DNA of 64,000 bases from Bradyrhizobium sp. Ce-3 (GCF_022835695.1 NZ_BQUV01000010.1:124001-188000); one strand, 5' to 3'; shown: positions 19,290 through 28,402, counted from the stretch's first letter. The notes: a model not told the origin generated them from the sequence alone. Translations and numbers: made by a program.

Positions 19290-19964
19290 TTGGCCAGCGT
19301 CGATCCGACAGCGATCTGGCTGTGGCTCGCGATCATCGCAAGCGGCCTCTATCACGGAATCAATCCGGGCATGGGCTGGCCGCTCGCGGTGTCCGCGGGA
19401 CTGATGGACAAATCCCCGCGGGCCGTGCTCGGTGCGCTGCTGCCGCTGTCGGCGGGCCACCTTGCGGCGATGCTGCTGGTGCTGCTGCCGTTCGCGCTGC
19501 TGATCGCGCTGGTGGAATGGCAGCGCCCGATCCAGGTCGCAGCCGCAATCATCGTCATCGGCTTCGGTCTCATGCGCCTGGTCGATCGCCGTCATCCGCG
19601 CGCGCTGGCGCGGATACCGCCGACGAGATTGGCGCTGTGGTCGTTCGCGGTGGCGATCGCACATGGCGCGGGCCTGATGCTGCTGCCGATCTATCTCGGC
19701 CTCTGCGCGGCGTCATCGGCGCATGACGGCCACACCGCCGCGGCCCGCATGATCGACCAGAATCTGGCAATGGCGCTGCTGGTCGCGCTGATCCACACCG
19801 CCGCCATGCTTGGTGCCGGCGGTTTGCTGGCATGGCTGGTGTATCGCTATCTCGGCGTGAGATTCGTCGCGCGGAGCTGGTTCAATTTGGAGACGGTCTG
19901 GGCGGTCAGCCTGATTCTTGTGGGCGCTGCAGCACTTGCCGTTAGTGTCGCGGCGTGGCGGTGA
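19290..19964 (+). CDS. Polytopic membrane protein coupled to the SBP56 gene
   Basis: The 224-residue product is hydrophobic throughout, with about six membrane segments. It begins with TTG two bases after the preceding stop, and no ATG or GTG is available in frame before it. His residues sit in or beside several segments: GLYHGINPGMGW, SAGHLAAM, AIAHGAGLM and LIHTAAM. That pattern recalls metal permeases such as the NicO/UreH types, but I cannot assign it. The tight spacing suggests a shared role with the SBP56 protein, perhaps in metal supply. Confidence 0.75.
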   Translation: MASVDPTAIWLWLAIIASGLYHGINPGMGWPLAVSAGLMDKSPRAVLGALLPLSAGHLAAMLLVLLPFALLIALVEWQRPIQVAAAIIVIGFGLMRLVDRRHPRALARIPPTRLALWSFAVAIAHGAGLMLLPIYLGLCAASSAHDGHTAAARMIDQNLAMALLVALIHTAAMLGAGGLLAWLVYRYLGVRFVARSWFNLETVWAVSLILVGAAALAVSVAAWR

Positions 19965-20083
19965 GCGGCCGGGCCGGCCCGCTCTCCGGAGAAGTAATCC
20001 TTTCATCCGACTTGATGGCCGGCGCAAACCGGCGCAGTCTCCCTGGCGCGGACGCGTGGGGACATTGATCCGCGGATACGAGC

Positions 20084-21253
20084 ATGAACGCCACGGCGAT
20101 GCGACTGGTGATACCGTTGCTGGCACTTGCCGCCGGCGGCACGGCGGCGCTCGTGTTCGGCATCCGCCAAACCCAGCAAATCCTGAGCGGAAATCCGCAG
20201 TTGATCGCGGCGGCGCCGTCCGCGCCGGCGGCACCCGCGCAAGACCAGGACACACGAAACCAGAAAACTGCACTGGCCAAGGCGCAGACCGAGACCGCGG
20301 CGCTGGCCGACGCGCTGGCGGGACCGTCGCCGGCGCCGGGCAACGACGCGGTGCCGGAATTCGACGTCGTCAACATCGAGCCGACCGGCGAGACCGTGGT
20401 CGCGGGCCGGGCGGCGCCGGGCGCGACGGTGGAATTGCTGCGCAATGGCGAGGTGCACGATCGCGCCGTGGCGGACAAATCGGGCCAGTTCGTCATGGTC
20501 CCAAAGCCGCTGCCGCCGGGAAACTACGACCTGACCCTGCGCATGACGCGCGACGGCAAGCAGGCGACCTCGACGCAGAGCGTGGCCGTGGCGCTCGAGG
20601 CTGCGACCAAGGAGCGGCCGATGGTGGCGCTGATGACGCCGGACAAACCGGTCAAGGTGCTGTCGCAACCCGCGGCCGCGGCGCCGGCGGCCGGGAAAGT
20701 GGCGATCGAGGCCGTCGAGGCCGAGCCGGGTGGCAAGCTCCATATCAGCGGTCAGGCCGCGCCCGGCGCAACCGTCAGGCTCTATCTCAACGGCAGCTTG
20801 ATCACGTCGGCGATTGCCGACCAGGCCGGGCACCTCTCGGTCACGATCAACAAGGGCGTGACATCAGGCAACTACCAGGTGCGGCTCGACGACGTCGACC
20901 CCGGCTCCGGCAAGGTCCGCTCGCGGGCCGAGGTGCCGTTCAACGTTCCGGATACGACGACCACCGCATCGATCCCGGCGTCGGTAGCCGCGTCGGGCCG
21001 TGCGGACGCGAGCGCACCGCAGCTCGCGGCGGCGACGGCCCCTACGGCATCCGATGTGAGCTCACCCTCTGCCGTGACGGTGCCGAAGATCACGACCACC
21101 ACCGTGGCGCGAGGCGACAGCCTGTGGCGGATCAGCCAGCGCGCATTGGGCGCCGGGCAGCGCTATGCGGTGATCTATCGGGCCAACTCGCAGCAGATCC
21201 GCAATCCCAATCTGATCTATCCCGGCCAGGTCTTCGTGCTGCCGTCACGCTGA
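20084..21253 (+). CDS. LysM-domain envelope protein with Ig-like repeats
   Basis: The 389-residue protein opens with one hydrophobic segment (RLVIPLLALAAGGTAALVFG) that could be a signal anchor. An Ala/Pro/Gln-rich linker follows, then two related beta-domains (GETVVAGRAAPGATVELLRNG near 105 and GKLHISGQAAPGATVRLYLN near 220). The C-terminal LysM domain (VARGDSLWRISQRALG, ending near NPNLIYPGQVFVLP) binds peptidoglycan. It is probably periplasmic and anchored to the inner membrane. It follows the membrane protein gene after 119 bp in the same direction. Confidence 0.87.
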   Translation: MNATAMRLVIPLLALAAGGTAALVFGIRQTQQILSGNPQLIAAAPSAPAAPAQDQDTRNQKTALAKAQTETAALADALAGPSPAPGNDAVPEFDVVNIEPTGETVVAGRAAPGATVELLRNGEVHDRAVADKSGQFVMVPKPLPPGNYDLTLRMTRDGKQATSTQSVAVALEAATKERPMVALMTPDKPVKVLSQPAAAAPAAGKVAIEAVEAEPGGKLHISGQAAPGATVRLYLNGSLITSAIADQAGHLSVTINKGVTSGNYQVRLDDVDPGSGKVRSRAEVPFNVPDTTTTASIPASVAASGRADASAPQLAAATAPTASDVSSPSAVTVPKITTTTVARGDSLWRISQRALGAGQRYAVIYRANSQQIRNPNLIYPGQVFVLPSR

Positions 21254-21273
21254 GGCCGGCATTCCGGCGGCGC

Positions 21274-21654
21274 TCACTTGCCGGGGGATTTCAGGAAGGC
21301 CACGATCCTGGCGCGATCCTCCGCCGAGCGCACGCCGGTATACGGCTTCATGCCGTTGCCGGACACCACGGCCTCGGGATCCTCGATGAAGCGCAACAGC
21401 GTGCGCTCGTCCCAAACGATGTCGGATGATTTCATCGCCTGCGAATAGGGAAAGTTCGCCACCGATCCGGCCTTGCGGCCGATGATGTCGTGCAGGTTCG
21501 GGCCGACGCGGTTATCGCCGTCCTTGACGGTGTGGCAGGTGCGGCAGGAATTGTTGAAAGCCTGCTCGCCGGACACGCCGGCATCCTGGCCATACGACGG
21601 CGACAGCGGCAGGGACATCACCCCGCAAACGACGACAATCAATCCTGGCCGCAT
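21274..21654 (-). CDS. Small periplasmic class I cytochrome c
   Basis: The 126-residue protein has a signal peptide (LIVVVCGVMSLPLSPSYG) and one heme c motif, CRTCH. The axial Met is likely in GNGMKPYTG near residue 104. VGPNLHDIIGRKAG is typical of cytochrome c2/c550-like carriers. GGAG six bases before the ATG at 21654 decides this start over a GTG 24 bases upstream. It could shuttle electrons to a terminal oxidase or another periplasmic enzyme. Its stop is 20 bp from that of the convergent LysM gene. Confidence 0.9.
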   Translation of the reverse strand: MRPGLIVVVCGVMSLPLSPSYGQDAGVSGEQAFNNSCRTCHTVKDGDNRVGPNLHDIIGRKAGSVANFPYSQAMKSSDIVWDERTLLRFIEDPEAVVSGNGMKPYTGVRSAEDRARIVAFLKSPGK

Positions 21655-21807
21655 CGATCGCTCCGTCGGCAATTGCACCGGGCAGGCAGGCGCCTACGAC
21701 ACGAGGGCCGGAGTGCCATGCCGTCAACGCAGGGGCGGCGTGAAAGGTCCTCGCGCTTGAGCCCCCACATCTGGCGCAAGCGTGCCCGCCGCACTAGATG
21801 TGCTGCC

Positions 21808-22611
21808 ATGCAACACCCCGCCTTGCGTGATTTCATCGACCGGCACCAGCGCCTGTTTGTCCTCACCGGGGCCGGCTGCAGCACCAATTCGGGCATTCCC
21901 GATTATCGCGACAGCGACGGCAACTGGAAGCGGACGCGGCCAGTGACGATCCAGGCGTTTCTGGGCGAAGCGGCGACGCGGCAGCGCTACTGGGCGCGCA
22001 GCATGGTCGGCTGGCGCCGGTTCGGCCGCGCCATGCCGAACGGCGCGCATCGCGCCCTGGCGAAGCTCGAACAACAGGATCGCTGCGAGCTGCTGTTGAC
22101 CCAGAACGTCGACCGCCTGCATCAGGCCGCGGGCAGCCAGCGCGTGATCGATTTGCACGGCCGGCTAGACGTGGTGCGCTGCCTCGGCTGCGGCGCGACC
22201 ATGCCGCGCGAACAATTTCAGGGCGAGCTGGCGCGGCTCAATCCCGCCTGGCTCGCGCACGATGCCGCCGACGCGCCCGACGGCGATGCCGATCTCGAGC
22301 AGGATTTCTCGTCATTCGTGGTGCCGGCCTGCGAGGCCTGCGGCGGCATGCTGAAACCCGACGTGGTGTTCTTCGGCGAGAACGTGCCGCGCGATACCGT
22401 TGACTCGGCGCAGGCGCATCTCGAACAGGCCGACGCGCTGCTCGTGGTCGGCTCCTCGCTGATGGTCTATTCCGGCTTTCGCTTCGTCCGCATGGCGGAG
22501 CAGCGCGGCCTGCCGATCGCCGCCGTCAATCTCGGCCGCACCCGCGCCGACGATTTGCTCACGCTCAAGGTCGAGGACAGTTGCGAGACGGCGCTGGCGT
22601 TCTTGCTGTAG
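21808..22611 (+). CDS. NAD-dependent protein deacylase, SIR2 family
   Basis: The 267-residue sirtuin shows GAGCSTNSGIPDYRD (NAD binding, about residues 19-33), TQNVDRLH, the catalytic His in IDLHGRL (about 114), zinc Cys pairs CLGC and CEAC, and the late VVGSSLMVYSG. The length is normal for bacterial sirtuins. It removes acyl groups from lysines, a common control on acyl-CoA synthetases. The short upstream gap contains no clear operon partner. Confidence 0.93.
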   Translation: MQHPALRDFIDRHQRLFVLTGAGCSTNSGIPDYRDSDGNWKRTRPVTIQAFLGEAATRQRYWARSMVGWRRFGRAMPNGAHRALAKLEQQDRCELLLTQNVDRLHQAAGSQRVIDLHGRLDVVRCLGCGATMPREQFQGELARLNPAWLAHDAADAPDGDADLEQDFSSFVVPACEACGGMLKPDVVFFGENVPRDTVDSAQAHLEQADALLVVGSSLMVYSGFRFVRMAEQRGLPIAAVNLGRTRADDLLTLKVEDSCETALAFLL

Positions 22612-22627
22612 ATCGCCGCACTCTCCA

Positions 22628-22708
22628 CGTCATTGCGAGCGCAGCGAAGCAATCCATTGTCACCTCGCGCGCGGAGGGATGGATTGCTTCGCTGCGCTCG
22701 CAACGACG
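22628..22708. repeat. Intergenic inverted repeat (REP-like), 29-bp arms
   Basis: The left arm starts CGTCATTGCGAGCGCAGCG and the right arm ends CGCTCGCAACGACG. The two 29-base arms pair with one mismatch around a 23-base loop. It lies between convergent sirtuin and min-operon genes, a usual place for bidirectional stem-loops. This type differs in sequence from the one at 13339-13423. Confidence 0.85.
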
Positions 22709-22721
22709 GAGGTTAGCGTCT

Positions 22722-23018
22722 CTACGCCCGATGGCGCGGCGCCTTGGCCATCGGCATGTTGGCGTTCCAATGCGTCCAGCTGACGCTGGCGAGGCTGCCG
22801 AGATCGGTCGCTAGCGGGCGGCGGGTGCGGCGCTCGTACTCGGCGATGCAGCGGCCCGAATCGTGGATCTTGCGCTGCAACTCGTCGATCGTCATCTGCG
22901 TCGCGCGGCCGCAATTGGCCTTGCCGAGCTGATCGGCCTCGATCGCCTTCAGTGCCGCACGCAGCTTCTTGAGCTGCGCGCGCTGCCAGGCAATGTGACT
23001 GTCGCTGTCTGCTGTCAT
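22722..23018 (-). CDS. Hypothetical protein at the end of the min operon
   Basis: The 98-residue product is charged and partly helical ([20 protein letters not shown], then a second helix around [22 protein letters not shown]) with a disordered end. Its ATG overlaps the minE stop as ATGA, which indicates translational coupling and a real gene. It has no recognised family and is not part of the classical min system. Confidence 0.6.
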   Translation of the reverse strand: MTADSDSHIAWQRAQLKKLRAALKAIEADQLGKANCGRATQMTIDELQRKIHDSGRCIAEYERRTRRPLATDLGSLASVSWTHWNANMPMAKAPRHRA

Positions 23019-23296
23019 GTGGCCGCCACCATCTTCGATCGTTGCACGCCGTTGGGGACCTCGATGTCGACTTCCAGCATCGAGACGAACTTGCCGCGAT
23101 CCATCTTGACCACGACCTTGTCGGGATCGACGTCGATATGCTTGGAGACCACGCTCAGGATTTCCGAGCGGAGCGTTTCCAGGAGGTCCGGCGCGCCGGT
23201 CCGGCCACGCTCATGCGACAGCAGGATCTGCAACCGCTCCCGTGCCACGGGCGCCGATGCAGCGCGGCCGCCAAACAGCCGCATGACGTTCATCAT
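23015..23296 (-). CDS. minE: Cell division topological specificity factor MinE
   Basis: The 93-residue protein has the MinE layout: an N-terminal amphipathic stretch (NVMRLFGGR), the MinD-contact helix [14 protein letters not shown] (about residues 19-32) and a C-terminal dimerisation half ([20 protein letters not shown]). MinE stimulates the MinD ATPase and drives pole-to-pole oscillation, keeping the division site at midcell. It overlaps minD by four bases (ATGA) and is followed by another coupled gene. Confidence 0.95.
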   Translation of the reverse strand: MMNVMRLFGGRAASAPVARERLQILLSHERGRTGAPDLLETLRSEILSVVSKHIDVDPDKVVVKMDRGKFVSMLEVDIEVPNGVQRSKMVAAT

Positions 23297-24108
23297 GCCG
23301 CCCTCCGTCGCAGCAGCCGGTCCATCAGCCCCTTGCGTTCGACCGGCACCACCATATCGACCGCCTCGCCCATCAGGCGGCGCACCGCGTCGGTATAGGC
23401 CTTCGCCGGCGCGCTGCCTGACGCGTTCAGCGTGACCGGGCAGCCGACATTGGAGGCGCGCAGCACGTCCTGGCTCTCCGGCACGATGCCGAGCAGCGGG
23501 GTGGCAAGGATTTCCAGGATGTCGTCGATCGACAGCATCTCGCCGCGCGCGGCGCGGCCGGCATCGTAGCGGGTGACCAGCAGATGCTTCTCGACCCGCT
23601 CGCCGCGCTCGGCACGGGCCGTCTTGGAATCCAGCATGCCGATGATGCGGTCGGAATCGCGCACCGAGGACACTTCCGGATTGGTGACGATGATGGCCTC
23701 GTCGGCGTAGCGCATCGCCAGCGTCGCGCCGCGTTCGATGCCGGCCGGGCTGTCGCACAGGATCCAGTCGAACTTGGTCTTGAGGTCGGCGATCACGCGC
23801 TTGACGCCCTCTTCGGTCAGCGCGTCCTTGTCGCGGGTCTGCGACGCCGGCAGCAGCCAGAGGTTTTCCAGCCGCTTGTCGCGGATCAGGGCCTGCGGCA
23901 GCTTGGCGACGCCCTGCACCACGTTGATGAGGTCGAACACCACGCGCCGTTCCGCGCCCATCACCAAATCGAGGTTACGCAGGCCGACGTCGAAATCGAT
24001 GACGACGACGTTCTGGCCCATTTGCGCGAGCGCCGCGCCGAGCGCGGCGGTTGAGGTCGTCTTGCCGACCCCGCCCTTCCCAGACGTCACGACCAATACC
24101 TTGGCCAT
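23293..24108 (-). CDS. minD: Septum site-determining ATPase MinD
   Basis: The 271-residue ParA/MinD ATPase has the deviant Walker A motif GKGGVGKTT at residues 10-18, the switch region [14 protein letters not shown] and DSPAGIERG. The C-terminal basic helix [12 protein letters not shown] is the membrane-targeting sequence. It recruits MinC to the membrane and is displaced by MinE. It sits between minC (21-bp gap) and minE (ATGA overlap). Confidence 0.97.
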   Translation of the reverse strand: MAKVLVVTSGKGGVGKTTSTAALGAALAQMGQNVVVIDFDVGLRNLDLVMGAERRVVFDLINVVQGVAKLPQALIRDKRLENLWLLPASQTRDKDALTEEGVKRVIADLKTKFDWILCDSPAGIERGATLAMRYADEAIIVTNPEVSSVRDSDRIIGMLDSKTARAERGERVEKHLLVTRYDAGRAARGEMLSIDDILEILATPLLGIVPESQDVLRASNVGCPVTLNASGSAPAKAYTDAVRRLMGEAVDMVVPVERKGLMDRLLRRRAA

Positions 24109-24129
24109 TCTCTCTCTCCTTGTGGTCGA

Positions 24130-24846
24130 TCAATTCAATGGTGTGATGCGCAGCATTTCGCCCTCGAGCCACGCCTGGGCGGGCCGGTTGCGCAAGCTGT
24201 CGGCGATGTCATCCGCGGTCTGGTAGTAGCCGTCGATGGCAAGCAGCTCGGCCTCGATCCTCTGGCAGAAGATGCGGGCGGCCGAATTGCCGTTGATGCC
24301 GGCCATGGCGCGGCCGCGCAGCGTGCCGTAGACATGGATCGAGCCGCCGGCGACGATCTCGGCGCCGGAGCCGACCGAGCCGAGCACGGTGACGTCGCCT
24401 TCGGCAAACACGATCGACTGGCCGGAGCGCACCGGGCTTTCCAGCAGCAGCGACGGCAGCTTGGTCTTGTCCTTGTCTTTGGTTTTTTCCTGCGCCGGCG
24501 GCGCCTTCGGCTCGACATGAGTGATCGCGCAGGCCCGGCCGCCGGTCAGCAGCGGCGGCATGTTGGCGCCGAGCTTCTCCTCGTCGACGCCCTCGATGCC
24601 GAGGATGCGGATGTTGCGTTCAGCGAGGCTGCCGATCAGATGCGCGATCGCGGCCTGGCTGAGGTCGACCGACGCGAGGTCCAGCACCACAGGCTTGCCG
24701 GCGAAAAAGCCCGGCGATTTCGCCAGCGTCGCGTCGATCTCGGCGAGCCACGACACGACAGGCACGACCGGCGAGAAAACGAACGCAACATAGGAACGGC
24801 CGCGCATGCGGACCTGCTGACGTGCGACCTGTTGAGTTGCGTCCAT
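24130..24846 (-). CDS. minC: Septum site-determining protein MinC
   Basis: The 238-residue protein is the FtsZ-polymerisation inhibitor of the Min system. Its C-terminal domain is the typical right-handed beta-helix (VRSGQSIVFAEGDVTVLGSV followed by GAEIVAGGSIHVYGTLRGRA) that binds MinD. The N-terminal domain contacts FtsZ. A Lys/Asp-rich linker (KTKDKDKTKLP) joins the two. It is the first gene of minC-minD-minE plus the 98-residue gene. Confidence 0.95.
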   Translation of the reverse strand: MDATQQVARQQVRMRGRSYVAFVFSPVVPVVSWLAEIDATLAKSPGFFAGKPVVLDLASVDLSQAAIAHLIGSLAERNIRILGIEGVDEEKLGANMPPLLTGGRACAITHVEPKAPPAQEKTKDKDKTKLPSLLLESPVRSGQSIVFAEGDVTVLGSVGSGAEIVAGGSIHVYGTLRGRAMAGINGNSAARIFCQRIEAELLAIDGYYQTADDIADSLRNRPAQAWLEGEMLRITPLN

Positions 24847-25005
24847 CGCCCCTGACTCGGTTGTCTTGTCGAATGGTTAACAATCGGACCGCATGGTTAA
24901 CCGAAGGTTAACGAGGGGGCGTGTTTTCACGGATTTGAGACGGCCGGTCCTCCGGCGCCGTGATCTGTTGCCTGGACGCACAATTCCGGGATCCGGCGGC
25001 GCGGA

Positions 25006-25257
25006 TCAACGCCGCGCTGACGGCGCGCGCTCGGCCTGCACCGACGCATCGAACACCGCGCGGCACGACGGGCTGAGCTGCTCGACCTGGGCCGCCATGC
25101 AATCCCTGATCCGGCCGCGGTCCGGGATGTAGGCGCCGCACAGCCGCACCGCGTCCCCCATGCAGGCCTGGCGCTGCAGCGATTCGTTCGGTCCGGACTG
25201 CGCCAGAGCGGGCGCAATCGTGGCGGCGAGAAGCACGACGGCAAGACGAAGTTTCAT
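25006..25257 (-). CDS. Small secreted Cys-rich protein
   Basis: The 83-residue product begins with a clear signal peptide (MKLRLAVVLLAATIAPALA). The mature part has four Cys in the order ACMGDAVRLCGAYIPD, then IRDCMAAQVEQLSPSCR. This is like the Cys-rich repeat of Golgi-type Cys-rich proteins, seen as single-copy secreted proteins in Bradyrhizobium-like bacteria. Two disulfides are likely. The function is unknown. Confidence 0.7.
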   Translation of the reverse strand: MKLRLAVVLLAATIAPALAQSGPNESLQRQACMGDAVRLCGAYIPDRGRIRDCMAAQVEQLSPSCRAVFDASVQAERAPSARR

Positions 25258-25305
25258 GGATCACTCTCTCTTACTGGCAGGTTGAAGGGTCGGTCGGGAC
25301 GGCTG

Positions 25306-26022
25306 TCACGACGCTCGTGTGCGGCCGTCACCGGCTGCGGGGACGACGTCGGCTTGCGACGGCGGAAGATGCAGAAGCGTTGCGATCGTGGTGTCGAGCA
25401 GTTGCGCCCAGGCGGTCCCGGCATCGATCTCGGGCGCAATCCGCGTCAGCAGCAGCGGAAATGCCGGCGGCTGGTTGAGGGCTGCATTGAGCAGCGCGAA
25501 GAACAGCGCCGGGTGCTGGCTGCGGATGATGCCGGCGTCGATGCCGGCCTGAAACAGCTCGCGCGCCGTTTCGTACGCCGGACGCAGCAGCTTCTCGGTC
25601 ACGAGCGTGGCGCGCTCCGGGCTCTCGGCGCCGCGCCGGACCACGAAATTGCGCACCTCCGGATATGCCGCATAGAACGTCGCGACGCGGATGATCAGCG
25701 CGCGGAGCCGGTCGCCGAGCGAATGGCCGGTGTCGTGGGCGATCGCATGCACCTCGGCCATCGCGGGCACGGCGAGCGTCACGATGCGGTCGAGGCAGGC
25801 CTCCCACAGCGCGGCCTTGTTGCCGAAATGCACCCGCACGAGATTCGGCGCGACGCCTGCCGCCGCGGCGACGCTACGCAGATCCGCGCCGTCGAAGCCG
25901 AGGTTGGCAAAGGCCTCGGTCGCCGCGATCAGCAGCGCCTGGCGGCCGTCCGGCATGTCCTTGCTGCGCCGTCCCTTGGGCCGGGAGGCCAGCGGCGCGG
26001 CGGCAGGCTTCGTTCCAATCAT
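25306..26022 (-). CDS. TetR/AcrR family transcriptional regulator
   Basis: The 238-residue protein has an N-terminal TetR helix-turn-helix (ATEAFANLGFDGADLRSVAA, then GVAPNLVRVHFGNKAALWEA, about residues 30-70) and a larger C-terminal ligand domain without a recognisable signature. A perfect 8-bp palindrome lies 10 bp upstream of its start and is probably its own operator. Neither neighbour is divergent from it, so the target genes are not obvious here. Confidence 0.9.
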   Translation of the reverse strand: MIGTKPAAAPLASRPKGRRSKDMPDGRQALLIAATEAFANLGFDGADLRSVAAAAGVAPNLVRVHFGNKAALWEACLDRIVTLAVPAMAEVHAIAHDTGHSLGDRLRALIIRVATFYAAYPEVRNFVVRRGAESPERATLVTEKLLRPAYETARELFQAGIDAGIIRSQHPALFFALLNAALNQPPAFPLLLTRIAPEIDAGTAWAQLLDTTIATLLHLPPSQADVVPAAGDGRTRAS

Positions 26023-26032
26023 CGCTCACCAA

Positions 26033-26052
26033 ATATGTTCAGGCGAACATAT
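26033..26052. promoter_or_regulatory. Palindromic operator upstream of the TetR gene
   Basis: ATATGTTC, a 4-base spacer AGGC, and GAACATAT form a perfect inverted repeat. It lies 11-30 bp upstream of the TetR start codon, where binding would block transcription. Its size and symmetry suit a TetR dimer, so autoregulation is likely. Confidence 0.7.
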
Positions 26053-26150
26053 AAATTGGTGAACCCGCATTTCAAGATCGGAGCGCCATCTAAAAGTGTC
26101 GAAAGTTCAGATAGATAGGTGAAATGACGGGAACGTGAGAGGCGGCCGCC

Positions 26151-26185
26151 CAAAGAAAAAAGCCGGCGTCGAACGACGCCGGCTT
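26151..26185 (-). terminator. Rho-independent terminator of pstS
   Basis: An 11-bp perfect stem (AAGCCGGCGTC/GACGCCGGCTT, loop of four bases at 26171-26174) is followed, in the pstS direction, by a run of Ts (As at 26156-26161 on the plus strand). It lies 29 bp after the pstS stop and shows that no further pst genes are co-transcribed downstream. Confidence 0.85.
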
Positions 26186-26213
26186 CATGCAACTGATCGA
26201 TTCGAAAGGAAGC

Positions 26214-27224
26214 TCAGCTCTTCACGTCGGCAGCCCAGGTCTTCTCGATCTGCTTCACGACGCTGTCCGGCATCGGGATGTAGTCGAGTTCCTCGGCGCT
26301 CTTGGCGCCCTTTTCGAAGGCGTACTTGAAGAACTTGAGCGCTTCCTTCGAGGCCGCCTTGTCGCTCGCATCCTTGTGCAACAGGATGAACGTCGAGGCC
26401 ACGATCGGCCAGGACTTGTCGCCCGGCTGGTCGGTCAGGATCAGGTAGTAGCCAGGCGCGCTGGTCCAGTCGGCATTCGAGGCGGCAGCCTGGAATGCTG
26501 CGTTGGTCGGCTGGATGGTCTTGCCGGCCTTGTTGATCAGCGCGGTGTAGGTCAGCTTGTTTTGCTTGGCATAGGCATACTCGACGTAGCCGATCGAGTT
26601 CTTGGCCTGCGCGATGTTGCCCGCGACGCCTTCGTTGCCCTTGGCGCCGACGCCGACCGGCCATTCGACCGCGGTACCGGAACCGACCTTGCTCTTCCAG
26701 TCCGGGCTGACCTTGCTGAGGTAGTCGGTGAAATTGAAGGTCGTTCCCGAACCGTCGGCGCGATGCACCACCGAGATCGCTTCCGACGGCAGCTTGGCCT
26801 TCGGGTTGAGCTTCTTGATCGCCGCATCATCCCACTTGGTGATCTTGCCGAGATAGATGTCGGCGAGCGTCGCGCCGTCGAGCACCAGATCGCCGGCCTT
26901 GACGCCTTCGAGGTTCACCACCGGAACGATCGCGCCCATGATCATCGGCCACTGCGCAAGACCATCCTTCTGCAACTGGTCGGACTTCAGCGGCGCATCG
27001 GTCGCACCGAAGGTCACGGTGTTGGCTTCGATCTGCTTGATGCCGGCGCCCGAACCGATCGATTGATAGTTCACGCCACTGCCGGAATCCTTTTTGTAGG
27101 CGTCGGCCCACTTCGAGAGGACGGGGAAGATGAAGGTCGAACCGGCACCGGTGATGTCGGCCGCGAAGCTCGGTGTCGCCATGGCCACCAGACCGGCGGC
27201 CACGATTGTCTTGACGAATTTCAT
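26214..27224 (-). CDS. pstS: Phosphate ABC transporter substrate-binding protein
   Basis: The 336-residue protein has a signal peptide ([15 protein letters not shown]) and family motifs in the mature chain: [40 protein letters not shown] and a late VASTFILLH. It captures periplasmic phosphate for PstCAB. No pstC, pstA or pstB lies next to it; a terminator follows and a Pho box precedes it. It may be a second, freestanding copy serving a transporter encoded elsewhere. Confidence 0.95.
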   Translation of the reverse strand: MKFVKTIVAAGLVAMATPSFAADITGAGSTFIFPVLSKWADAYKKDSGSGVNYQSIGSGAGIKQIEANTVTFGATDAPLKSDQLQKDGLAQWPMIMGAIVPVVNLEGVKAGDLVLDGATLADIYLGKITKWDDAAIKKLNPKAKLPSEAISVVHRADGSGTTFNFTDYLSKVSPDWKSKVGSGTAVEWPVGVGAKGNEGVAGNIAQAKNSIGYVEYAYAKQNKLTYTALINKAGKTIQPTNAAFQAAASNADWTSAPGYYLILTDQPGDKSWPIVASTFILLHKDASDKAASKEALKFFKYAFEKGAKSAEELDYIPMPDSVVKQIEKTWAADVKS

Positions 27225-27302
27225 GTTGATCTCCGTGGAAGCGCGAGAGGTCTCGCGCGCTGGATGCTGTCGTTAACGGCCGCACCGTTTTTCCGAACGG
27301 CG

Positions 27303-27320
27303 ATGACGATGGGATGACAG
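27303..27320 (-). promoter_or_regulatory. Pho box upstream of pstS
   Basis: On the minus strand the site reads CTGTCATCCCATCGTCAT: two 7-base PhoB half-sites, CTGTCAT and TCGTCAT, 11 bp apart. The rhizobial consensus is two CTGTCAT-like units in this spacing. It lies 79 bp upstream of the pstS start. PhoB-dependent induction under phosphate limitation is therefore likely. Confidence 0.75.
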
Positions 27321-27415
27321 AGCCACCTGACCTTCGGCCTACGTCAAAAGTTCGAAACGGCAGCGGATACCGCCGATCGCGATGCGTCCGGCTTGATGCA
27401 GCGTTGCAGCGGAAC

Positions 27416-28402
27416 CTATTCCGCCTTGATGTTGGCCGACTTGACGATTGGCCACCATTTCTCGACTTCGGCGGCCTGATGCGCGCGCAGCGCGGCGGGA
27501 CTTTGTCTGTCCGGCGGCGGAATCTCCTGCCCGAGTTCGGCGAAGCGTTGCCGCACGGCGGGCTCGGCGAGCGCGGCCATTACTGCCTTCGAGAGTGTCG
27601 ACACGATTTCGTCCGGCGTGCCCTTGGGCGCCCAGATGCCGTGCCAATAGGCGATATAGAGACCCGGCAACCCCGCTTCATCGACGGTTGGAATCTCCGG
27701 CGCCGATGCGAGCCGCGACGACTGCGTCACCGCGAACGCCTTCACCGTCCCGCTCTTGACCTGCGGCAGCGAGTTCGAAGCCTGATCGAACATGATGTCG
27801 ATATGCCCGGCCATCAGATCGTTCAGCGCGGGGCCGGCGCCGCGATACGGCACGAAGGAGAAGTTCGTGTTCGTCAGTTGCTGGAAGAACACGCCGGCGA
27901 CATGCGCACCGGATCCCGGGCCCGCGGTGCCGGCGGTGGCCTTGTCGCCATTGGCCTTGAGCCAGCCGATCAGCTCTTTCAGATTTTTCGCCGGCAAGTC
28001 CGGTCGGCCGATGATCAGCTGCGGCCCGCTCGCGATCAGCGCGACCGGCGCGAATTCGCGTACGTCATATTGCAGCTGGTAGATCGCGCCGTTGAGGCAA
28101 TGCGTGCCCCAATGCCCGATCGTGATCGTGGAGCCGTCCGGCGCCGCACGCGAGGCGCGGAGCCCCGCGACCGTGCCGGAGGCGCCCGTGACGTTCTCGA
28201 TGATGATGGGATGGCCCACCGTGTTGCGCATATATTCGACGAGGATCCGCGCCAACACGTCGGTCGGTCCGCCGGCGGCGAACGGCACGATCATGGTGAT
28301 CGGGCGCGCCATCGTCTCGGCGCGAGCACGAATCGACGCAAGCGGCAGCGTCGCGGCACCGAGCGCCAATTGCAGGAATGGCCGGCGAGACATGCTGGGC
28401 AT
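27416..28402 (-). CDS. Tripartite tricarboxylate transporter-type substrate-binding protein (Bug/TctC)
   Basis: The 328-residue periplasmic protein has a Tat-like signal (SRRPFLQLALGAATLPLA) and the Bug-family opening RPITMIVPFAAGGPTDVLAR. AGTAGPGSGAHVAG and VPYRGAGPALNDLMAGHIDIMF are other family segments. Bug proteins bind carboxylates or aromatic acids. GAGGGGG before the ATG at 28402 decides this start. No TctA/TctB membrane genes are nearby. It is the third gene after dctA and a LysR gene, suggesting a shared substrate or a sensing role. Confidence 0.9.
   Translation of the reverse strand: MPSMSRRPFLQLALGAATLPLASIRARAETMARPITMIVPFAAGGPTDVLARILVEYMRNTVGHPIIIENVTGASGTVAGLRASRAAPDGSTITIGHWGTHCLNGAIYQLQYDVREFAPVALIASGPQLIIGRPDLPAKNLKELIGWLKANGDKATAGTAGPGSGAHVAGVFFQQLTNTNFSFVPYRGAGPALNDLMAGHIDIMFDQASNSLPQVKSGTVKAFAVTQSSRLASAPEIPTVDEAGLPGLYIAYWHGIWAPKGTPDEIVSTLSKAVMAALAEPAVRQRFAELGQEIPPPDRQSPAALRAHQAAEVEKWWPIVKSANIKAE

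Noticed and set aside
18741-19290. An upstream extension of the SBP56-linked membrane protein
   Set aside because: The extension is the out-of-frame shadow of the SBP56 gene. The hydrophobic protein begins at the TTG right after the SBP56 stop.
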